Source: Notoacmeibacter sp.
GTDB lineage: Bacteria; Pseudomonadota; Alphaproteobacteria; Rhizobiales; Rhizobiaceae
Assembly (NCBI GenBank): GCA_019912385.1
Contig: JAIOIW010000117.1
Location: 33,532 to 97,531 of the forward strand
DNA length: 64,000 bases
Direction of reading: 5' to 3'
Shown in pieces: positions 34,817-42,652 of the stretch (within the stretch, counting starts at the first letter, position 1; every line of letters begins with the position of its first letter). Made by a program: the position numbers and the translations under genes. A model generated the notes under the pieces. The model was not told where the DNA came from. It saw only the letters and a program-made list of their open reading frames with translations, and ran no database searches.

Positions 34817-35416
34817 CTAGAGCGCCGTCTGGTGCTGGGTGATCAGGAGGCCGAAGCGTTCGTCGTCGGAGGCCGCGTTCGGGTCCTCCAGCACCGTGAA
34901 TTCGAGCGCGAGGCCAACCGGATCGCCCTTCTTGAACACCGCCTCCGGCGATCCGGACTGGTAGCAGCGCGGGATCTCGTATTGCGAGTTCCAGCTCGCG
35001 CCATAGGGCGAGGCGCTGCCGCGGATCAGCAGCGCCATCGTCGTCGTCTGCAAGCCCTGACTCAGGCCCAGTTTCTTGTAGCCGGCCGTGCCGGCGCCGG
35101 CGGCCGTCGTCGTCACCGTGTTGCCGTTCATCGCGTGAAGATACTGCTCCAGCGTCATGTCCATCAGCGTGAGGCGGATCATGAGATCCTCCTCGATGCG
35201 GAAGGCCTTGCGCGGTCCCGTGGTGCCCGCCGCGCGCGTCTTGGAAAACGCCTGGCTATGCGCGACGGTGACACCGTCCTCGGTGTAGTTCTCGTCGCCC
35301 GACGTACCGATCAGCGCCCAATTGCCGGCCGGCGCCGCGTCGATCGCCGGAAAGGCCTCGCCGACCGGCGCCCAGTAGACATCGAACGGTGCGGCGATGA
35401 TTTCATAAGGATCCAT
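34817..35416 (-). CDS. Major tail (tube) protein
   Basis: The protein has 199 residues. Tube-protein features: YWAPVGEAFPAIDAAPAGNWALIGTSGDENYTEDGVTVAHSQAFSKTRAAGTTGPRKAFRIEEDLMIRLTLMDMTLEQYLHAMNG and later GLALEFTVLEDPNAASDDERFGLLITQHQ. The T-S-G-x-x-x-Y-x-E-x-G-V pattern is typical of siphovirus tube proteins. It sits between the tail terminator gene and the chaperones. Confidence 0.85.
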   Translation of the reverse strand: MDPYEIIAAPFDVYWAPVGEAFPAIDAAPAGNWALIGTSGDENYTEDGVTVAHSQAFSKTRAAGTTGPRKAFRIEEDLMIRLTLMDMTLEQYLHAMNGNTVTTTAAGAGTAGYKKLGLSQGLQTTTMALLIRGSASPYGASWNSQYEIPRCYQSGSPEAVFKKGDPVGLALEFTVLEDPNAASDDERFGLLITQHQTAL

Positions 35417-35440
35417 GGTGTGTTTCTCCTGTTGTAGCCG

Positions 35441-35875
35441 TTATGCCGCCGTCTTCAGCGCGTAGATCACCTGGAAGGCCTGCGTCACCGCCGGCCAGTT
35501 CGTCTCCGCGTCGCGCAGCGCCAGCCGCCCGCCGGCTTCCTCGGCCGAGTGGATCAGCACGTTTTCTCCGTCGACATCGACGATCTGCCGCCGCGCGCGC
35601 TTGAGCGCGGCGAAGACGGCCCGCGAGATCCTGCCCGCCTCGTAGGGCGTCTCGCCCCAGGAGATGGCGTCGATACGTTCCCCCGTGATCTCGCCATAGC
35701 CGCCGGCAAGACCGATGCCGCCGGACGGGCGGATCACCACGCCCTTGCGCGGCATGCTGGCGGCCTCCTCTTCCGGCAGTTCGATTCCGAACACGCGCGT
35801 GCCGACCAGGCCGCTTACATCGGCGTCGGCCTTGAGCAGCGCCACCACGGCGCCGATCATGTCGGCGGCAATCAT
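35441..35875 (-). CDS. Tail completion/terminator protein (DUF3168/gpU-like)
   Basis: The protein has 144 residues: IGAVVALLKADADVSGLVGTRVFGIELPEEEAASMPRKGVVIRPSGG, with a start like DUF3168 proteins that cap the tail tube at the head junction. The start at 35875 overlaps the upstream gene by 4 bases. The ORF's extension to 36292 is a shadow of the neighbouring gene. Confidence 0.75.
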   Translation of the reverse strand: MIAADMIGAVVALLKADADVSGLVGTRVFGIELPEEEAASMPRKGVVIRPSGGIGLAGGYGEITGERIDAISWGETPYEAGRISRAVFAALKRARRQIVDVDGENVLIHSAEEAGGRLALRDAETNWPAVTQAFQVIYALKTAA

Positions 35876-36303
35876 CGCTTGCCTCCCTGCGCTTCGAAGG
35901 CACGGCGGATGCGTTTCGCCAGCTTCGGATATTCCTTGTCCGCCGCCGGCCTGAGATAGGGCCTGGCCGGCATCTTGACCTGGCTGGCCACCACGAAGGT
36001 GCCGTCGTCGGCGCGGAACATCAGCGCCTTCGCGCGCACCGGCTTGATGATGCCGCCCAGTTCGTGGATCAGCGCGTAACGTACGTCCTTGGATCCCCAG
36101 ACGCCCTTGACGCCGCCGCTGGCGGACTGCGCGGCCGCAGCCTCGGCAATGTCGATCGAGCCTTCCAGCACGCCCGTCCGGTTGTTCCAGTCGTGATTGC
36201 GCTTGGCTTCGGTGACGCAGGCCGCCATGGTGGCGTTGACGCCCTTGATCTGCGCGGCGCGCATCTTCTTGCTGACCTGCTTTCCAAGCCATTTCACCGC
36301 CAT
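35872..36303 (-). CDS. HK97 gp10-like neck/tail-joining protein
   Basis: The protein has 143 residues. YALIHELGGIIKPVRAKALMFRADDGTFVVASQVKMPARPYLRPA is the signature segment of the gp10 family (E-x-G-x-x...P-A-R-P-Y-L-R-P-A). The start overlaps the preceding stop (TGATG at 36301-36305). Confidence 0.82.
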   Translation of the reverse strand: MAVKWLGKQVSKKMRAAQIKGVNATMAACVTEAKRNHDWNNRTGVLEGSIDIAEAAAAQSASGGVKGVWGSKDVRYALIHELGGIIKPVRAKALMFRADDGTFVVASQVKMPARPYLRPAADKEYPKLAKRIRRAFEAQGGKR

Positions 36304-36653
36304 CACCCGACCCTCTTCAAGGCGGCTTCGAGGTGCGTGTGCTTGCGCTGCACCGGGCCTTCCACGCGCAGGCGGCCGGCAATGATCTCGTTGCCCTGGC
36401 GATCGGTGACACTGGCGATCTCGTCGTCCTCCACGATGTCGGCGCCGAGCGCGAACATCGCCCGCATGTCCTCGATCATCGCCGTGCGCTCGTCGCCGAC
36501 CAGTTCGCGGCTGGATCTCGACCAGACGAAGCAGGCCAGCGTCGCGTGCGCGGCAAACACCGGCGCGACCGGGTTGCCGTAGGGATCGGTGCCGGTGGCC
36601 GTGTTGCGCTCGACCGCCGCGCGCATGGTCAGTCTGCCGGCGACCGGATTCAT
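36303..36653 (-). CDS. Head-tail joining (head closure) protein
   Basis: The protein has 116 residues: AGRLTMRAAVERNTATGTDPYGNPVAPVFAAHATLACFVW, then beta-rich KHTHLEAALKRVG, resembling small head closure/adaptor proteins (gp9/DUF6093-like). Position between connector and gp10 genes supports it. Confidence 0.7.
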   Translation of the reverse strand: MNPVAGRLTMRAAVERNTATGTDPYGNPVAPVFAAHATLACFVWSRSSRELVGDERTAMIEDMRAMFALGADIVEDDEIASVTDRQGNEIIAGRLRVEGPVQRKHTHLEAALKRVG

Positions 36654-37216
36654 GCCAGCACCATGCCCGCGCGGGTTCCCAGCGCGTCCAGGATGCGTTC
36701 ACGCTCGGCCTTCGGATCGCCGAGCGTGAAGGAATAGTCGCCGGCCTTCTCGCTCTTCAGCAGCCCTCTGCTCGACAGGTCGAGCGCCATCAGCTTGATC
36801 ACCGCCTCGTCGCGGGCGGCCTGAGTGATGTCGGCCGGCGTGTAAGTCACCTGCACCAGCGGCGCCCAGTATTCGCGGCCATTGGTGCCGCCGGTCAGCC
36901 GCTCGATCGTGCGGCCGCCATGCATCACCCGATAGTCGGCGGCAGCCAGCGCCGTCTCGTCGGCCGCGTCGCCGGTATTGCCCGGGTCGATCTCGACGAT
37001 CGCGACCGCCTCGCCGGTGTCGATCGGCCGGTTGAGCCTGAGCGTGCGCGCCGGGCGCGAATGCGGATCGGACAGGTCGCCCAGATGCACGGTGATCGCG
37101 CCGGCCGCGCCGAACCGCGCCACGATCTCGGCGACGATCGCGTCGATCATCGCCTGCAGCTCGCTGTCGGAGAGATCGCTTCCCGTGCGTTCCTTGACCC
37201 GGTCGATGAGTGCCAT
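36650..37216 (-). CDS. Head-tail connector protein (gp6-like)
   Basis: The protein has 188 residues. The N-terminal helix LIDRVKERTGSDLSDSELQAMIDAIVAEIVARFG and C-terminal DEAVIKLMALDLSSRGLLKSEKAGDYSFTL are as in gp6-type connectors that sit beneath the portal. It is preceded by the HhH protein gene. Confidence 0.72.
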   Translation of the reverse strand: MALIDRVKERTGSDLSDSELQAMIDAIVAEIVARFGAAGAITVHLGDLSDPHSRPARTLRLNRPIDTGEAVAIVEIDPGNTGDAADETALAAADYRVMHGGRTIERLTGGTNGREYWAPLVQVTYTPADITQAARDEAVIKLMALDLSSRGLLKSEKAGDYSFTLGDPKAERERILDALGTRAGMVLA

Positions 37217-37227
37217 TCACGCGCTCC

Positions 37228-37752
37228 TCAATCGCCGGTCGGCGATGTGTTGATGGTGAGGCCCCCGCGATTGTCGGCGCTGCCCCGATCCGCCAGGGTC
37301 TTGGCCTGATCGATCCAGCGCTTCAGATCGTGGGCCTTGACGCCAAGCGAAGCGAAACGGGGATCCGCGAACTCGAAAGCCGACAGCGCGGCAAAGCTGG
37401 TGATGCCTGCCTCGGCGAGCCTGGCGGCCGTCGCCGGCCCGATGCCCTTGATCGCGGTCAGATCGTCACCCTCATCCTGAGGAGCCGGCGAGGCCGGCGT
37501 CTCGAAGGACTTGTCCTCGCCGTCCTTGCGCCGCTTGTCCTCGCCGTCCTTGCGGGATTTGCCGTCCTCATCCCGAGACGCGCGCCCAGCATGCTTCGAC
37601 GGCGCATTGCCGTCGACGAGACCAAACATCTCGGCAGCGCTGGCGGGGATCTCGTCGCCCGGAGCCGCGTAAAGGAAAGCGGCGTCGCTGTGCCCGTCCG
37701 GCACGAGACGTTTCCTGTCGGCGGTCAGCCAGAGTCGTTCCTGGGCTTTCAT
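37228..37752 (-). CDS. Phage protein with C-terminal helix-hairpin-helix domain
   Basis: The protein has 174 residues. An N-terminal 50-residue module (LWLTADRKRLVPDGHSDAAFLYAAPGDEIP) is joined by a charged linker containing a repeated KDGEDK unit to a helix-hairpin-helix DNA-binding-type domain (LTAIKGIGPATAARLAEAGITSFAALSA). The linker coincides with a genomic repeat (37467-37510) read in frame. The role in a head/tail gene cluster is not clear. Confidence 0.75.
   Translation of the reverse strand: MKAQERLWLTADRKRLVPDGHSDAAFLYAAPGDEIPASAAEMFGLVDGNAPSKHAGRASRDEDGKSRKDGEDKRRKDGEDKSFETPASPAPQDEGDDLTAIKGIGPATAARLAEAGITSFAALSAFEFADPRFASLGVKAHDLKRWIDQAKTLADRGSADNRGGLTINTSPTGD
37467..37510. repeat. 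Rhizobial-type intergenic repeat inside a coding region
   Basis: The sequence has the form CCCTCATCCTGAGGAG, then a GC hairpin (GCCGGC/GCCGGC), then CTCGAAGGAC, which I recognise as a widespread palindromic repeat of Rhizobiales genomes. Here it encodes part of the linker (FETPASPAPQDEG) of the HhH protein without breaking the frame. Confidence 0.6.
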
Positions 37753-37763
37753 GTCGTCCTCCG

Positions 37764-38201
37764 TTATGCTGGCAGCGGTTCGAGGTAGAACAGCACTGCC
37801 TTGAAGGCCCCGGCCGTCAAATCGGCAGTCGCGATCGTCAACACGATGTCGCGCGCTGCCGTCGTCTTGACGCTGTTTGCACCCGTGAAATCCGGTACGA
37901 CCGATTTGCGGCCGGTCGTTGACCAGGGCGCTCCTGAGACGGCCGCTGCGGCGACGAGATCGTCCGCACCCTCGACCTTGACGGCCGCGGTCGCCGCGCC
38001 ACCCGAAGTGAGCGCAGCGGTTACCTCCACAAAACCACCGATGACGATGGCCCCGGAAGGAACGCCGGCAACACCCATCAGGTCGATATCGCCCTGGGCG
38101 CCGCCATCGACGGCAAAGTCGTAGTCGCCGCGCGCGACCTTGATGGCGCCGCCATAACCGACGCCCTCGTTTGCGGCGCGGGTACCCTCAATCACTGACA
38201 T
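37764..38201 (-). CDS. Head decoration-like protein
   Basis: The protein has 145 residues: GVGYGGAIKVARGDYDFAVDGGAQGDIDLMGVAGVPSGAIVIGGFVEVTAALTSGGAATAAVKVEGADDLV, beta-rich and small-residue-rich. Location directly downstream of the capsid gene suggests a decoration or stabilising protein. AGGAGA precedes the ATG at 38201; the upstream ORF extension is a shadow. Confidence 0.62.
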   Translation of the reverse strand: MSVIEGTRAANEGVGYGGAIKVARGDYDFAVDGGAQGDIDLMGVAGVPSGAIVIGGFVEVTAALTSGGAATAAVKVEGADDLVAAAAVSGAPWSTTGRKSVVPDFTGANSVKTTAARDIVLTIATADLTAGAFKAVLFYLEPLPA

Positions 38202-38262
38202 GCCACGTCTCCTGTTGATGGCCCGCGCCGCTCGCGCGACGCGGGCTGTGCCGCGCTGAACG

Positions 38263-39579
38263 CTAGAGCCCGGTGACCGAGCAGAACGCGGCCGGGCGGA
38301 AGAAGACCAGCGCGTAGCGCATGTCGCCGCGCACGGTGCGCTTGCCCTCGACGAACTGGGTGCCGGTGAAGCCGATCTGGATGTCGACGCCCTTCTTCTC
38401 GAAGGCCGATACCCAGGCCGGCTGGAACGAGCCGACATAGCCGGTGCCCGCCGAATCGGCGTCCTGCTGAACGATCGGCAGGCCCCACAGCCGCTCCGGA
38501 CCTGCCTCCGACGGGCTGCCCCAGATATAGACGCCGTCGGCGGTCCTGAGCAGGCGCACGCCCTGCCAGTCGGTCGGGTGCATCAGATGATGCGTCGGGA
38601 TCGCGCGGCCGGTCAGCCGGATCTTGGTCATCGCCTTGTAGAACGCATCCGGCACCGGGTCGGCGCCCTTGGCCTGCGTCTGGATCCCGACGACGTTTTT
38701 CAGACCGCGCAGGTTCGGCGTGGTGCCGTTGCCGACCAGGCATTGCCCGTCGAGGCGCTGGCGAAGCCCGAACATCAGCCGGCTGTTGATATAGCCGGCC
38801 ATCATCGGCGCATCCTCCAGCTGCTCGTCGGTGACGGGCAGGCTGTCGGTGATCTTTTCCACCGGAGAGCTCTTCTCCGTGAAGGCGAAGGTCGATTCCG
38901 CGAAGGTCGCGCCTTCCGCCGTTTCCGCCGCCGCGTGGGTGCGGGTCGTTTCCTCCATGTACTTGATCGACTCGTAGCCGGTCTGGAACATGGGAATGAT
39001 GTCGAGCAGCTGGATCGGACGCGTGACCGCCTCGGTGAAGCCGGGCATGCGGATCGATTCCGGCGCGTAACCGGCGCTGGTCTCGAACAGCGTCTTGGAG
39101 CCGAGCGTCTCGAATGCGGCGCCCTTGGCCAGCATGTCGGACGGCCAGACATCGTCATAGGCAAACGAGATGCCGCCGGCCGCGCCCTTGGCGGCCCATT
39201 CCTGGTAGCTCTTTTCCTCGGCGATCATTTCGCCGATCGATTTGATCCGCTCTTTTGCCGACGGGTGGTTTCCCGGATCGGCGAAGGGCGGGCGCTTGCC
39301 GGCCTTCTCGCGATCGGCGTGGCGTTTGGCGGCGACTTCGGCCGCCTCAAGGCCCTCGGCCTCCTTGGCCAGTTCGTCGAGCTCGGCGCTCTTCTCGTTG
39401 ACCTTCTCGACGATCTGGGCGGTGGTCTTCAGCTCGTCGCCGAGACATTCCTTGATCGTGTCGGGCTTGACCTGGCGAAAGTCGTATTTGCCGTCGTCGG
39501 TCTTTGCTTCCGAAAACACCTTGCCGAGGGCGTCCTGGCGGGCGGCCAGTTTCTCGCGGAGCTCCTTCACAGTCGACAT
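38263..39579 (-). CDS. Major capsid protein (HK97 fold)
   Basis: The protein has 438 residues. The N-terminal coiled-coil delta domain (MSTVKELREKLAARQDALGKVFSEA, residues 1-110) is presumably removed by the protease. The capsid domain shows the N-arm and E-loop region and the A-domain pattern GVYIWGSPSEAGPERLWGLPIVQQD (the G-x-P-V-x-x-x motif of HK97 capsids). The start at 39579 has GAGGAAG 7 nt upstream. Confidence 0.92.
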   Translation of the reverse strand: MSTVKELREKLAARQDALGKVFSEAKTDDGKYDFRQVKPDTIKECLGDELKTTAQIVEKVNEKSAELDELAKEAEGLEAAEVAAKRHADREKAGKRPPFADPGNHPSAKERIKSIGEMIAEEKSYQEWAAKGAAGGISFAYDDVWPSDMLAKGAAFETLGSKTLFETSAGYAPESIRMPGFTEAVTRPIQLLDIIPMFQTGYESIKYMEETTRTHAAAETAEGATFAESTFAFTEKSSPVEKITDSLPVTDEQLEDAPMMAGYINSRLMFGLRQRLDGQCLVGNGTTPNLRGLKNVVGIQTQAKGADPVPDAFYKAMTKIRLTGRAIPTHHLMHPTDWQGVRLLRTADGVYIWGSPSEAGPERLWGLPIVQQDADSAGTGYVGSFQPAWVSAFEKKGVDIQIGFTGTQFVEGKRTVRGDMRYALVFFRPAAFCSVTGL

Positions 39580-39681
39580 GCGGTTCTTCCTCTTGTCTGC
39601 GGCGGTTGCATCCGCCAATGGTTGTGTTCACAATGCATCGGTCGATCCCGCCAATGCGCCCCGGAAGCGGTTCCGGGCGTT

Positions 39682-40392
39682 TCAGTCTTGCGGCAGATGG
39701 CGCCGCGCGGCGCGGTACGCCTGGCCGGCCATCAGCCGCTCCACCAGTGTCTCTTCCGCCTCCGCCGCCTCGATCACCGCGCCGAGCCCGCCATGCAGAT
39801 CGGCGAGCTGCTTGAGGCCGGCCGCCGACAAGGCGGTCGGATCGGCCCTGACTGCCGACAGCACGTCGGCAAGGTCGCCGGTCAGCTGCTCGAACCGCTC
39901 GCCCTTCAGCGTTGCGCTTTTCATCGTCAGCGTGCCGGTATTGACGCCTGCGCCCTGGACCACGGGCGAGACCTCGAACACCTTCAACCGTTTCAGCACC
40001 CGCACGCGATCGCCGTCGCGGTCCTCGTAACCGGCATCCAGCACGCGGAACCCGTAGGACCATTCCTGAACCGGCGCCGAGCTGCCTTCGAGGCTTTCCA
40101 GGTCGAATTTGAGCGCCGCGTGCCATTCCTTGCCGGCGGCGGTATCGAGGTTGAGATGAAGCTCGGCCAGCGCCTCGTTGCCGCTCTCGAACACGCGGGC
40201 CTTGCCGAGCGGTACCGTCTGCCAGTTGTGGCCGGCGAGGATCTGGGTCCATTGCTCGCCGTCGCCGCCGAACGCGCCCGGCGCGTATGTGTCGCCGTCA
40301 TGATCGATTGCCGACAGGGTGGCGATACGGGCCAGCCCCTTGCCTGCGTCGTCCATCGCCTTCAGCGCGATGCCGGTCTTCCTGCACTTCAT
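39682..40392 (-). CDS. HK97-type prohead protease (S78)
   Basis: The protein has 236 residues. The protease domain begins GIALKAMDDAGKGLARIATLSAIDHDGDTYAPGAFG; the catalytic His is in ILAGHNW and the Ser in QEWSYGFRV, with the acid further on. Residues 170-236 form a helical scaffold-like tail. It overlaps the portal stop by 4 bases. The ORF extension to 40659 is a shadow of the portal gene. Confidence 0.9.
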   Translation of the reverse strand: MKCRKTGIALKAMDDAGKGLARIATLSAIDHDGDTYAPGAFGGDGEQWTQILAGHNWQTVPLGKARVFESGNEALAELHLNLDTAAGKEWHAALKFDLESLEGSSAPVQEWSYGFRVLDAGYEDRDGDRVRVLKRLKVFEVSPVVQGAGVNTGTLTMKSATLKGERFEQLTGDLADVLSAVRADPTALSAAGLKQLADLHGGLGAVIEAAEAEETLVERLMAGQAYRAARRHLPQD

Positions 40393-42464
40393 TCCTCGTC
40401 CTCCTGGAAATACGGCGCGAATGACAGCGTGCCGTTGGGATGTTCTTCGGCCGCCATCGCTTCCGCCTCGGCGGCCGTCACCACAATGCCGTCGCGCGCG
40501 ATGTGGTCGGGGTCCGAGCGGTCCGGACCGAGCCGGCCGTCGAACACGGTCAGTTGCCCGGCGCCGGCCGAGCGCGCCATCTCGATGGTCGAGACGTTCT
40601 GGGCGAACTTGGTTTCGGTTCGCGCGATGGTCAGCGCCCGCTGCTCCACCGAGGCCCACGGCCCTGCCTCGACGTGACCGGCGATGCGCTGGGCAAGCTG
40701 CACCGCGCCCTCGCCCTCCGCGCGGCCTTCGGCGATCGCATCGAACAGTGCGCGCCTGGACTGCTTGCCGAGATCGACCAGGCCGGAACGGCGGCCACCG
40801 GCCTGCGCCACGGCGCGCGCGACCGGATCGGGCAGGCCGGTGGTGATCCCGACCAGCTCGCCGGCCTTGGCCACTTCCTTGGCCACCTGGAGGTAATGCG
40901 CCTCATAGAGCTGGCTGAACGATCCCTTCAGCGCCTCGATGTCGAGGCCGGCAAGGATCCGCTCGACCAGCAGTTCGTCGGCCTTGACTTCGCCCTGCGA
41001 CCGCGCGGCCTGTCCGAGATCCTCGGCGTCGAGCAGCGGACGCGCGGCTTTCTTCGCGCTCTTTCCAAGTGCGGTGAAGAAACTTGTAAGCCGCTTTTCC
41101 GCCGCTGCCCTCAGGCTGTCTTCCATCCGCACCAGCGCCCGGACATAGCCGCGCTGCGCCTGGCTTGGCCGCCGGCGCGCCTTGGCGCCCGTCTTGCCCG
41201 GATCGTCCGGTACGGCGACCGGCCGTGCCGGTGCGCCGGCGGGGACCTCGATCGCCGAAAACGGGCGCAGATAGATCCGGTGGCTGTCGTCGACATCGAA
41301 GCCGGTCGCCTCGCGCGCCTCGGCCACCATGAGCCATCCGCCCCTGACGCCGGTGTCCACGCGCGTGAACAGCTTGTCGAGTTCGTCCTGCAGCGCCTGC
41401 ACGTCCGAGACGTCGAACTCGGCCTCCTCGCCGGCGGCGCGTCCTGGTGGGGCGAAGTCCGGCAGCAGCGAGCGGCTGATCTCGTCGGCGAACACTTTCA
41501 GGATCGGCAGCACGCCATTGGCCCAGGCGAGCTTGCGCATCTCGGTCATCGTCGCCCCGACCTTGGCGGTCTGCAGCCCGGCGCCGAACCCGACGATCGC
41601 CGCCGGGATCCCGAGCGCCGCGCAGACCCGCTCCTCGGCCACGTCTCGCACCGCCGACAGATCCATCTGTTGCGGGTTGAATCCGTATTCCTGGACCTTG
41701 GTCGCCCCGCCCATCACCAGCGGCGCGCCGCGATTGTCGCCGCCGAACGCCTGGCGGAACCAGGCCTTGACCGATTCGACATCCTCGGGCGCCGGCTGCG
41801 CGCCGCCGTCCGGCGAGATCACGACGCCCGGCACGCCCTTGTTGCGCAGCAGCGCGGCGGTGAAGTTCGACGCTTCGAGATCCATGAAGATCTCGCGGAT
41901 CACGTTGTGCAGCGGCGACAGCCCCTTGCGCGGGTTGCGCGGATCGACGCCGTGCCGGAAATGCACCACGTCCTCGATCTCGATGCGCACCGGCACGATG
42001 CCGCCGCCCGGCCGGTACTCGTAATGCGATATGAACACCGAGCCGTCGGCCGGCCATTTCGGCTCCATTGCCCAGTGCGGAACCCACCACAGCTCGACCG
42101 GCCGCCCGACGCCGTTCCGCACCTTGATCCAGTAGGCGTTGCCGTCGGTGAGATAGGACAGCGTCGTTGCCGCCCACAGATGCACGTCGCCGAAATGCGG
42201 ATTCGGCTGTCTGACCAGCGCCGTCATCCTGTGGGACGCCTGCTCCTCGACCGAGCCGTCCTGTTTGCGCTTCACCACGCGCAACCTGGCCTCCGGAATG
42301 GCCCGCTGGACCCATTGCACCGGCGCCATCACCACCGAGGCGTCGATCTTGTCGCCGACTTCCTTGGCGTAATCGATCCGCGTGCGCTTGAGATAGCCGG
42401 CCACGAACGGCATCGTCCCGGGATGGCGCATCGCCGACAGCGCCTTGGTGAGCCAGTTGGCCAT
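40389..42464 (-). CDS. Portal protein fused to Mu-F-like head morphogenesis domain
   Basis: The protein has 691 residues. Residues 1-430 are an HK97-type portal (WVQRAIPEARLRVVKR, then G-N-A-Y-W-I-K, then KGLSPLHNVIREIFMDLEASNFTAALLRNKGVPGVVIS). Residues 450-691 match Mu gpF/SPP1 gp7 minor head proteins (GYVRALVRMEDSLRAAAEKRL, then RALTIARTETKFAQNVSTIEMARSAGAGQLTVFDGRLGPDRSDPDHIARDG). These are usually two genes. The ATG at 42464 follows AAGGGGG. Confidence 0.88.
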   Translation of the reverse strand: MANWLTKALSAMRHPGTMPFVAGYLKRTRIDYAKEVGDKIDASVVMAPVQWVQRAIPEARLRVVKRKQDGSVEEQASHRMTALVRQPNPHFGDVHLWAATTLSYLTDGNAYWIKVRNGVGRPVELWWVPHWAMEPKWPADGSVFISHYEYRPGGGIVPVRIEIEDVVHFRHGVDPRNPRKGLSPLHNVIREIFMDLEASNFTAALLRNKGVPGVVISPDGGAQPAPEDVESVKAWFRQAFGGDNRGAPLVMGGATKVQEYGFNPQQMDLSAVRDVAEERVCAALGIPAAIVGFGAGLQTAKVGATMTEMRKLAWANGVLPILKVFADEISRSLLPDFAPPGRAAGEEAEFDVSDVQALQDELDKLFTRVDTGVRGGWLMVAEAREATGFDVDDSHRIYLRPFSAIEVPAGAPARPVAVPDDPGKTGAKARRRPSQAQRGYVRALVRMEDSLRAAAEKRLTSFFTALGKSAKKAARPLLDAEDLGQAARSQGEVKADELLVERILAGLDIEALKGSFSQLYEAHYLQVAKEVAKAGELVGITTGLPDPVARAVAQAGGRRSGLVDLGKQSRRALFDAIAEGRAEGEGAVQLAQRIAGHVEAGPWASVEQRALTIARTETKFAQNVSTIEMARSAGAGQLTVFDGRLGPDRSDPDHIARDGIVVTAAEAEAMAAEEHPNGTLSFAPYFQEDEE

Positions 42465-42631
42465 CAAAGCCCCCTTTCCGGAGTTATTGACGCAAACGCG
42501 GTCGCCGGCTGGCAGCAAGGATCAAATTTGAAGGGCTTTGGAAGCCCGTCAGCGCGCAAACCGGCCTTGGCGCGTGTCACCGCCTGTCCGGACCCTGCCG
42601 CGACGCTCCTGCGCGCCTCCAGAAAAACCTC

Positions 42632-42652
42632 ACCCTGAGCCTGTCGAAGGGT
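42632..42652. repeat. REP-like palindrome after the terminase gene
   Basis: ACCCTGAGCCTGTCGAAGGGT is a hairpin-forming sequence common in alphaproteobacterial intergenic DNA. It abuts the terminase stop codon, in the 187-bp gap before the portal gene. Confidence 0.6.

Noticed and set aside
38578..40677. 699-residue plus-strand ORF over capsid and protease genes
   Set aside because: Antisense shadow of two real genes.
40440..42638. 732-residue plus-strand ORF over the portal gene
   Set aside because: Antisense shadow; Arg/His/Pro-rich with no domain.
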